Assembly (NCBI GenBank): GCA_023398855.1
Contig: JAEWRS010000070.1
Location: forward strand, 1 to 5,781
Direction: 5' to 3'
From: Bacillota bacterium
GTDB lineage: Bacteria; Bacillota; Clostridia; Lachnospirales; Lachnospiraceae
Length of the DNA: 5,781 nucleotides
The notes beneath the pieces were generated by a model. It ran no database searches and had not been told where the DNA came from. It worked only from the letters and a program-made list of their open reading frames with translations. Positions 1 to 4,864 of the stretch are shown here, piece after piece. A program made the translations under genes and the position numbers. Every line of letters begins with the position of its first letter. Positions within the stretch are counted from its first letter, which is position 1.

Positions 1-85
1 GTGTTATTGTCATACAACCACTTAAAGTGGTTCCCACCATAAGAATTGTTATGAAAATCAATAGATATCTTTCTATATTTTTCAT
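1..85 (-). CDS. Lipoprotein, N-terminal fragment (signal peptide and lipobox only)
   Basis: An open frame starts with ATG at 85-83 and runs off the left edge after 28 codons, so only the signal peptide is visible. It begins MKNIER, has a hydrophobic stretch (residues 8-18) and then a lipobox LSGC with the lipidated cysteine at residue 24, followed by MTIT. This is the signature of a protein processed by Lgt and signal peptidase II and anchored to the outer face of the membrane. GGAGGGG at 98-92 supports the ATG at 85 (6-base spacing). In-frame ATGs at 91 and 100 sit against or upstream of that site and are less likely; an in-frame TGA lies at 103-101. It is the fourth gene of the EsaA-like run, 53 bp after the WXG100-like gene. 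Some T7SS loci encode lipoproteins as immunity or accessory factors, so such a role is possible here, but the mature domain lies outside the window and function cannot be read. Confidence 0.8.
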   Translation of the reverse strand, partial: MKNIERYLLIFITILMVGTTLSGCMTIT

Positions 86-91
86 TACCAT

Positions 92-98
92 CCCCTCC
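92..98 (-). promoter_or_regulatory. Ribosome binding site that decides the lipoprotein start
   Basis: GGAGGGG on the minus strand lies six bases before the ATG at 85. Three in-frame ATGs occur between 100 and 83. Only the innermost has normal Shine-Dalgarno spacing, and it gives a textbook lipoprotein signal peptide. Confidence 0.65.
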
Positions 99-138
99 AT
101 TCATTTTCTCATATACCATTAGCGTAAAAACAGTAATA

Positions 139-468
139 TTACTTTTTACTTCTCAGATAATAATTCAATGTCTTAAATTTATCCCCTATTTCAATGTCCT
201 TATCTCTGCTCTCTTCATTGCCTCTTGCCACCATTTTGATAAGCAGCTTCAGTTTTTTCAGCTCTGCTTCCAATCTCTCCTGAATAGCTGATGCGCTCGT
301 TATATACGCCGTTTTACTTTCTCCTGCTAAAGAATTACTTATATCTGTATCCGTTATAACAAGGTTTTTATGTATTTCCGTCAAGGAATTATAGTTATGA
401 GTCAGTTCCTGCTCAAACCTCTTAATTTGATCATAATTAAAATTCCGTTCCTTTGATTCATCAGCCAT
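139..468 (-). CDS. WXG100-like small helical protein, type VII secretion associated (LAG in place of WXG)
   Basis: This 109-residue protein has no signal peptide or membrane segment and is almost entirely helical and charged. Its layout resembles the WXG100/EsxA-like and LXG-partner small proteins: a first helix (about residues 12-40), a short turn reading SLAGESKTAY (46-55), and a second long amphipathic helix (about 56-83). A polar tail follows, ending in YYLRSKK. In canonical WXG100 proteins the turn carries W-x-G; here the tryptophan position is leucine and the glycine is kept. The start is supported by GGGAGG at 479-474, five bases before the ATG. It begins only 12 bp after the stop of the 110-residue gene, so the two are very probably co-translated partners, as expected for heterodimeric T7SS substrates or targeting factors. 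No YxxxD/E secretion motif was seen in this protein. Assignment rests on size, helix-turn-helix shape and context, not on a confirmed family match. Confidence 0.6.
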   Translation of the reverse strand: MADESKERNFNYDQIKRFEQELTHNYNSLTEIHKNLVITDTDISNSLAGESKTAYITSASAIQERLEAELKKLKLLIKMVARGNEESRDKDIEIGDKFKTLNYYLRSKK

Positions 469-480
469 ATCTGCCTCCCA

Positions 481-813
481 TTAATCATCGTCATCATCTG
501 AATGATAGTTATCATCTTCCCGTTCCATACTTGATATAGCCCTGTGATGAGCCTCTATTTCATTCCTTAATCTTCTTTGATATCCTTCTAATTCCTCCTC
601 TATCCTGCTATCCCTTTGCTTTACCACATTATCTATCTCTTGAAACTCCTGATCTTCTAAATAATAGGATTCTTTTTGTTTTCTCAAAAAATCACTATGA
701 TATTCAATAACCGTTCTGTAGGAACCAATGGCCCTGCTTATTTTCTCTATCACTTCATATAACTTCTCTATATCCCCTTCCGCTCTGCTAATATCTCTGC
801 ATCTGCAGCTCAT
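481..813 (-). CDS. Small helical acidic protein with poly-Asp tail, probable T7SS partner protein
   Basis: This 110-residue soluble protein is predicted to be two long helices (about 11-48 and 54-99), rich in Glu, Arg and Ile/Leu heptads, ending in a tail with five consecutive Asp (106-110). The N-terminus is MSCRCRD with cysteines at 3 and 5. Two YxxxD strings are present: YYLED (50-54) and YHSDD (103-107). The second lies at the C-terminus, where EsxA/EsxB-type proteins carry their YxxxD/E export motif. GAGAGGTGA at 826-818 gives a strong ribosome binding site four bases before the ATG. Length and helical layout resemble the small DUF5082-like proteins encoded beside LXG toxins, and it sits between an EsaA-like gene and a WXG100-like gene. 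A role as export partner or chaperone is therefore reasonable but inferred. A 135-bp gap separates it from the upstream EsaA-like gene. Confidence 0.6.
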   Translation of the reverse strand: MSCRCRDISRAEGDIEKLYEVIEKISRAIGSYRTVIEYHSDFLRKQKESYYLEDQEFQEIDNVVKQRDSRIEEELEGYQRRLRNEIEAHHRAISSMEREDDNYHSDDDDD

Positions 814-948
814 CTTTTCACCTCTCTTTTATTCAATACTTTTATTACTAACTTTCCTGGTTTAATAAGCAAGTACTATACGTAAATACAATTTATAAAT
901 GAATAAAATCTTCTGCGTTTCCTTTCATCAGTTGATATCCTCTCTTCT

Positions 949-3300
949 TTATTTTAAAGAAGATTTCTGCCTGCTCTTTATCAGAAAGCGGATGCAAAAA
1001 AATACAACAGTACTTCCCGCCATCAGTAGGGCAAGCGTTATCCCAGCAAATAAATATTTAGATAAATCAGAATCAAACTGGAATAAAGCCCGTTTTTTTA
1101 AATCTTTGGATTCCATGGAAACAGGATTGACAATAAAATCATATGCCTTCGTATTCCCCAAACTTCCCAGTCTGGTATAAGACAATTTTCTTGTGAAATC
1201 TTCCAGTAAATATGTATTTTCCTGATTCACGTCAATCCTGGAGGTTTGTATTGTTTTTATTGTATTTAAAATATTACCAAGGGTTTGCTCATTGGTCTTC
1301 TCCATATTCTCCTGTAAGGTACCACTGTTCTTCTCAATAAGGTCATAAACCTTGCGTACAAAAGTGCTGTCCTGACTTGATTTTTCATACACAGACCGGT
1401 CAATCAATCCGAAATTTTTATTTATTTCATTTAGTATCTCAGTTATTTCTTCTATATGAACATATAGATACGGGTCAAAATCATGAAGACTTTTTTCATA
1501 ATCATCCATATACCCCCTGAGGCGAAGCATCATTGTTTCAATCTCTGTTTTATGAACCATATTTTCCTTTTCTATTTCTTCAATAACCTGCTTCTGAAGC
1601 ACATCTTTCACCGCATCATTGGAAATATAGTAAAGAGCTTCTATTTCAACTGCCAGTGCATGGTACAATTCAACATTTAAAAGAGGAAGCACCACAAAGT
1701 TATCGGGAAATATAATAGAGCTTGCCTGCAATGCAATCCATACCTCTGTATAAGGATTATGGTTATCTGCCAAGCCAGGAACAGGATTCTTAAGCGGGAA
1801 AATTCTTCCAAGAATTTCTCCTGGCACCATTTCTGACTGCCCGATATCAATCTCAGCTTCTGAAGCCGTTGCCAGGTGAATCCGATATGCCTCACTTGGA
1901 GTCGCCTCACTTGGAGTGGCTTCATTAGGATCAGCTTCCTCTGGATCAACTTCCTCTGGATCAGCTTCGCTTGGAGTCGCTTCACTTGGAGACGCTTCGC
2001 TTGGAGTTGCTTCGCTTGGAGTTGCTTCGCTTGGAGTCGCGGGATATCCTATTTCCATCATAATCTGGTATAATTGCTGATTGGCATCCTCTTCATAAAC
2101 CTCTTTTAACTCTATATAAATTTGCTTTAACCTTTGATCAATATAATTTTGAATCCACTCATATTCATCTTCTCTTTCCTGCTGCATCAGAGCTAACTGT
2201 TCTACAATTACCGTATGGTTATCCTGCTGAATCTGAGCCAATGCTTCATCCACATTTTGCTGCATCAAATTAAGCCGGCTGTCCAGTTGAAGGTTTACCT
2301 CATCTTGTAATTGAGGAATACGCACATTGAGATATTCTCCTCCTTGTGTGCGGTATTGATTGGTAATATCATATAAGCGGTTTGATATTACCGACCTTTT
2401 TTGTGCCATTTCAGTATGAAATGTATCAATAGTTTCTTCTAATTTATTCAGCCCTTCTTTATAGACCAAAACACCTGATAATGTTTCTCCTGGTGTAATT
2501 GCCATTAAAAGCTCAAACAAATCCTTAGAAGCAATAACAAACAAATCATCCGTCTTACGGACATTCTCAAACTCCTCTTGTCCTTCCTCTAGATTGGATA
2601 AAATCCCCTTTCCCATTTGGCCTAACATATTTCTGCTGTCATCAAAAGCACCAGCTACATCTAAATTCTCCAGTTCATAGTCCACATGCTCCAGCTGAGG
2701 AAAGGCCAGATTCTGCATAAGCTTTTCCGCTTCAATACCGGAAATTCTTTCCAGCTCATTTTTATCATTTTTCAGGACAATCACCGAAGCATCCTGGGTA
2801 TTATGAAATTCTTCCAGAATGGAGCTGACATATACGTAAGAAATATTTGTGTTTAGATTTAGATGAAACAGCCTGATATCTGATTCCACCTCATCTTTGA
2901 TTCCTGATTCCAAATTGGGATTTACCGCATATTCCAATGTGGATTTCTGGGGAAAGCCATTAATACTGGCAATGGATCTGGAAAAAGAAGCAGGGATCAT
3001 CATATATGCCCCATATCTTCCCTGATGAATCCCCTGTCTTGCATCCTCTAAACCAGTCATGATAAAATTAGAACTGGGATATATCAAAAAATCATTGGAA
3101 TAATAAACCGCTGTGTCACCCTTTATAATTCCCTCATCAAAATTTACAACTGCAATCGTCTGCACGTATTCTGATCTGGCCTCAGCTGCCGCATGATCTT
3201 TTCTCTCAAACCGACCTCCTAAATATAAACCAAAACATAAAAATATTAAAATCAAAAACAAAACGCCTGTAATTTTATAAATTCTAATACTCACTTTCAT
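949..3300 (-). CDS. EsaA / YhgE-Pip-like membrane-anchored coiled-coil protein (T7SS accessory)
   Basis: This 783-residue protein has a short basic N-terminus and a transmembrane helix (about 10-29), followed by TIAVVNFDEG (48-57) and later QGRYGAYMMIPASFSRSI (93-110). These match the extracellular N-terminal segment shared by YhgE/Pip and EsaA/YueB proteins. Long coiled-coil-prone regions (about 180-415 and 570-700) flank a low-complexity linker of ten ATPSE-type pentapeptides (421-470). Near the C-terminus FIVNPVSMES also has a YhgE/EsaA look, followed by one transmembrane helix (about 750-774) and a basic cytoplasmic tail. EsaA is a surface-exposed T7SS core component in Firmicutes (YueB is also the SPP1 phage receptor). 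Those relatives are usually about 1000 residues with several C-terminal helices, whereas this one is shorter with a single C-terminal helix. AGAAGGGTGA directly precedes the ATG. It heads the run of small helical and lipoprotein genes. A general YhgE/Pip-like surface protein is the main alternative. Confidence 0.7.
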   Translation of the reverse strand: MKVSIRIYKITGVLFLILIFLCFGLYLGGRFERKDHAAAEARSEYVQTIAVVNFDEGIIKGDTAVYYSNDFLIYPSSNFIMTGLEDARQGIHQGRYGAYMMIPASFSRSIASINGFPQKSTLEYAVNPNLESGIKDEVESDIRLFHLNLNTNISYVYVSSILEEFHNTQDASVIVLKNDKNELERISGIEAEKLMQNLAFPQLEHVDYELENLDVAGAFDDSRNMLGQMGKGILSNLEEGQEEFENVRKTDDLFVIASKDLFELLMAITPGETLSGVLVYKEGLNKLEETIDTFHTEMAQKRSVISNRLYDITNQYRTQGGEYLNVRIPQLQDEVNLQLDSRLNLMQQNVDEALAQIQQDNHTVIVEQLALMQQEREDEYEWIQNYIDQRLKQIYIELKEVYEEDANQQLYQIMMEIGYPATPSEATPSEATPSEASPSEATPSEADPEEVDPEEADPNEATPSEATPSEAYRIHLATASEAEIDIGQSEMVPGEILGRIFPLKNPVPGLADNHNPYTEVWIALQASSIIFPDNFVVLPLLNVELYHALAVEIEALYYISNDAVKDVLQKQVIEEIEKENMVHKTEIETMMLRLRGYMDDYEKSLHDFDPYLYVHIEEITEILNEINKNFGLIDRSVYEKSSQDSTFVRKVYDLIEKNSGTLQENMEKTNEQTLGNILNTIKTIQTSRIDVNQENTYLLEDFTRKLSYTRLGSLGNTKAYDFIVNPVSMESKDLKKRALFQFDSDLSKYLFAGITLALLMAGSTVVFFCIRFLIKSRQKSSLK
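1888..2040 (-). repeat. 15-bp tandem repeat encoding (ATPSE)n linker
   Basis: Ten consecutive 15-bp units lie inside the EsaA-like gene, in frame, and end in a final Ala codon. Translated, the units are ATPSE x3, ASPSE, ATPSE, ADPEE, VDPEE, ADPNE, ATPSE x2. Units at the N-terminal side (1966-2040) are nearly identical at DNA level (minus-strand core ACTCCAAGCGAAGC). Three middle units have drifted to D-P-E/N-E. TPSEA-type linkers are common in surface proteins of Lachnospiraceae. A separated TASEA occurs about seven residues later. The tract is a probable flexible, extracellular spacer and a hotspot for slippage-driven length change in steps of five residues. Confidence 0.9.
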
Positions 3301-3492
3301 TCACCCTTCTTTTTTAAATGACATGATGATATCGCCTTCTCCGGCTGCCAAAATATAGGCATACTTATATGTCTTTGGATTGTATTAACACTATTAAGCC
3401 GTAACGTATAAATAAAAAGTTCCAGAGAAGCTCTCCTGATGGATCGCCATTCTCTGAAACCACATAGCGTTTGGCTTAAGTATCATTAAGCC
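3297..3492 (-). other. Compact intergenic element open in several minus-strand frames (candidate dispersed repeat or structured RNA)
   Basis: All three minus frames are protein-like over long overlapping stretches. One frame reads from GTG at 3464 for 55 codons (VVSENGDPSG ... HLKKKGE) and its TGA overlaps the ATG of the EsaA-like gene by ATGA. A second reads from ATG at 3466 for 33 codons (MWFQRMAIHQ ... IQSKDI). The third ends in YILAAGEGDIIMSFKKEG with its TGA abutting that ATG. None has a ribosome binding site. The stretch contains a GGCTTAA...TTAAGCC hairpin at its right end and a terminator-like hairpin. Simultaneous openness of overlapping frames plus stable hairpins fits a conserved non-coding repeat or RNA better than a gene. 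A translated leader peptide is the alternative. Confidence 0.4.
3409..3461 (-). terminator. Terminator-like hairpin upstream of the EsaA-like gene (possible attenuator)
   Basis: On the minus strand TTTCAGAGAA (3460-3451) can pair with TTCTCTGGAA (3430-3421) over ten base pairs including one G-U. The 20-nt apical region contains a small TCC-ATCA-GGA inner stem. After one C the sequence runs TTTTT ATTTATA (3418-3407). This is a good intrinsic terminator shape for minus-strand transcription. It sits about 110 bp before the EsaA-like start and downstream of the candidate promoters, so it could terminate a leader transcript conditionally. It could equally be part of a repeat element or a backup terminator for block 1. 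Confidence 0.5.
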
Positions 3493-3640
3493 TTTATTCT
3501 CTAAATAAAACACTTTTATCTGGCATTATCAAATAGTTACACCCAATTAATATAATGGAGGTCAGATTCTTCGGACTTTATCAAACAAATTTTTTATTTC
3601 TCCAAGATCTATTCCCAGATTTATCCATATTTATAATTAT

Positions 3641-3669
3641 ATTTTATCATCCATATAATTGCAGATCAA
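3641..3669 (-). promoter_or_regulatory. Candidate promoter for the EsaA-like operon
   Basis: TTGATC (3669-3664) and TAAAAT (3646-3641) are separated by 17 bp on the minus strand, giving 4/6 and 5/6 matches to the sigma-A consensus. An overlapping alternative is TTGACG (3696-3691) with GACAAT (3674-3669) at 16-bp spacing. Either would start a leader of roughly 330-370 nt before the EsaA-like gene, running through the terminator-like hairpin at 3409-3461. In sequence this AT-rich, chance matches are common. Confidence 0.3.
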
Positions 3670-3702
3670 TTGTCATTGAATACATTAAAACGTCAATTGA
3701 GT

Positions 3703-3721
3703 GCATAAGTATACATTATGC
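3703..3721. promoter_or_regulatory. Dyad, possible operator
   Basis: GCATAA (3703-3708) and TTATGC (3716-3721) form an inverted repeat around GTATACA, just upstream of the candidate TTGACG -35 box. The position suits a transcription factor site, but no regulator gene is present in the window to link it to. Confidence 0.25.
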
Positions 3722-3730
3722 TTAATTATG

Positions 3731-3946
3731 CTAGCCAATAAAATACCCTATGGCTGGAATTTTCCATGGCCACAGGGCTTCTATTTTCGTATTTATTTTC
3801 TTATCAGAGCCAATCTTATGGATCACCCGATTCAGCTTAAACTGAGCTTCCGGGGAACCACTTATATCACCTGAAACGCCGCCGGATACGGGCGCATCAA
3901 GCGTTTTAATTCTCACCACTTTGAGAAGCAGCTTCCTTACCTTTTA
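3731..3946 (-). pseudogene. Short degenerate-looking ORF before the terminator
   Basis: A minus-strand frame is open from just after a TAA at about 3949-3947 down to TAG at 3733-3731, with a possible GTG start at 3919 (62 residues). It reads through the terminator hairpin at its end (EALWPWKIPAIGYFIG), unusual for an intact gene. Its middle is Gly/Ser-rich (VSGGVSGDISGSPEAQFKL). No ribosome binding site precedes the GTG. Just upstream a different frame looks coding (IIFCGATEAVKGKEAASQSG, stopping at about 3912), so a frameshifted remnant of one small gene is a plausible reading. No family was recognised. It could equally be the chance-open 3' untranslated end of the transcript. Confidence 0.3.
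3735..3777 (-). terminator. Intrinsic terminator ending the GH42 / membrane-protein transcript
   Basis: On the minus strand CCCTGTGGC (3777-3769) pairs with GCCATAGGG (3754-3746) over nine base pairs with one G-U. It is extended inward by TGGAA/TTCCA (3766-3755) with an AA loop. The sequence TATTTTATT follows at 3745-3737. The wobble pair exists only on the minus-strand RNA, where the plus strand has an A-C mismatch, and the U-rich tract lies on that side. Both support termination of right-to-left transcription coming from the GH42 region. Confidence 0.65.
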
Positions 3947-3970
3947 CCGCTTCCGTTGCACCGCAGAAAA

Positions 3971-4843
3971 TTATATCCGTCTCAGCCTCCTTGTTATAAT
4001 TAAACCTGTCAGCACGCCGAAAATCAGCATAGATAAAAACATTTCCATAAAATGTGCCCACCTGACTGCATCAGGGAAAAGAAAGTTTGGAATAATAAGC
4101 ACAATTGCAGTACATAGGTATATCAGGCAGATATTAATGATATACTCTATCCGGCGGCTCCACCCCATATTCAATAATAGCAATGCAGCTACCCCAAACA
4201 GGATGCCTCTCATATATTGAAACGGGTAAATAGCGGGATTCTCTCTCCAGTTTTGTCTAAGCTTAGCCAAAAATCCTATGTCCTGCAAAGTGCCGGAGTA
4301 AAATATCTGCACCGCTTCCGATCTCCATGCAACAAAATAACCAAAAACAAAATATAAGATCATATAGACAAATCCGATCATTGTAATGCTTATTACCAGC
4401 TCTTTCACATGACCTGAAAATACTGAAACGGTTTCGCAGGATTTTCCTTTGCTCCACATGTTAACAGCCAATGGTACGGCTGCTAAAAGCGGTAACATAC
4501 CTGCCAGAATGATCATCAGAATATCACTTTTGGAGATTACAGCAAACGCGCTTCCAAAAAACAAGGTTTCAATCTGAGTCAAAACCGGATGAACCAGACA
4601 AATTATAGCGATTACGCTAAGGACAAGCTTTGGGCCTTTCCATTTTGTATGGGATACCGTATAACAGATTGCAGCACTAAACCACAGGCAGCTAACCGCT
4701 ACATACAGCAGATCGAGAGGTCCAGCCGCCGAACGTGAGCGGGCTTCCATGAACGCCTGTGAGTATGGCATCACACCGTTCGCCAGAATAAATACCAATG
4801 AATATATTATGTAAACCGCAAAAAATTTAACTATATTTTTCAT
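3971..4843 (-). CDS. Uncharacterised eight-helix integral membrane protein
   Basis: This 290-residue protein has about eight hydrophobic segments (roughly residues 4-23, 43-62, 71-89, 107-128, 148-170, 212-228, 234-254, 264-284) and a basic C-terminal end RRLRR. Three polar-aromatic motifs stand out between helices: GYFVAWRSEAVQIFYSG (168-184), PAIYPFQYMRGILFG (203-217) and PDAVRWAHFMEM (257-268). Charged residues next to or within helices there could line a substrate path. I do not recognise a named family and see no ATP-binding, permease-signature or catalytic motif that fixes a function. AGGAGG at 4853-4848, four bases before the ATG, makes the start firm. It begins 21 bp after the GH42 stop, so co-transcription is very likely and a sugar-related or envelope role is possible, though only by association. 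The transcript probably ends at the hairpin near 3735-3777. Confidence 0.8.
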   Translation of the reverse strand: MKNIVKFFAVYIIYSLVFILANGVMPYSQAFMEARSRSAAGPLDLLYVAVSCLWFSAAICYTVSHTKWKGPKLVLSVIAIICLVHPVLTQIETLFFGSAFAVISKSDILMIILAGMLPLLAAVPLAVNMWSKGKSCETVSVFSGHVKELVISITMIGFVYMILYFVFGYFVAWRSEAVQIFYSGTLQDIGFLAKLRQNWRENPAIYPFQYMRGILFGVAALLLLNMGWSRRIEYIINICLIYLCTAIVLIIPNFLFPDAVRWAHFMEMFLSMLIFGVLTGLIITRRLRRI

Positions 4844-4864
4844 ATGGCCTCCTGGTCTATTCTA

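Larger units (their letters stand above)
3301..3730. other. 430-bp intergenic stretch without a convincing gene
   Basis: This is the only long non-coding stretch in the window. From right to left it holds a dyad and candidate promoters (3641-3721), an AT-rich middle (3493-3640) with nothing firm, and the multi-frame element with a terminator-like hairpin (3297-3492). Short minus-strand pieces such as NLGIDLGEIKNLFDKVRRI, ending at about 3560, look protein-like but lack a start and context, so they may be remnants of a lost gene. A 56-codon plus-strand frame at 3555-3725 has no ribosome binding site and was not called. Confidence 0.6.

Noticed and set aside
132..143. Perfect 12-bp palindrome AGTAATATTACT followed by T on the plus strand, at the stop of the WXG100-like gene
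   Set aside because: Pure A/T-rich palindrome without a loop or GC stem, and the T run is on the wrong strand to terminate the minus-strand operon.
814..948. Eleven-codon frame MKGNAEDFIHL and a possible TATAGT -10 box between the EsaA-like gene and the 110-residue gene
   Set aside because: The peptide is too short to support as a gene, and no good -35 box lies at proper spacing, so no internal promoter is claimed.
1677..1985. Minus-strand ORF of 102 codons in a shifted frame inside the EsaA-like gene
   Set aside because: It is a frame shadow of the repeat tract and its flank; the repeat keeps the alternative frame open by its 15-bp period.
1876..2073. Plus-strand ORF of 65 codons rich in Trp, Arg and Phe
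   Set aside because: It is the antisense reading of the tandem repeat in the EsaA-like gene; the repetitive WSRFTW pattern is produced by the 15-bp unit.
3555..3725. Plus-strand frame of 56 codons starting MEVRFFGLYQ
   Set aside because: No ribosome binding site upstream, hydrophobic AT-driven composition, no recognised family, and it runs opposite to every gene in the window.
3921..4220. Plus-strand ORF of 99 codons
   Set aside because: It lies almost entirely antisense to the well-supported eight-helix membrane protein and shows no family motifs or start signal.
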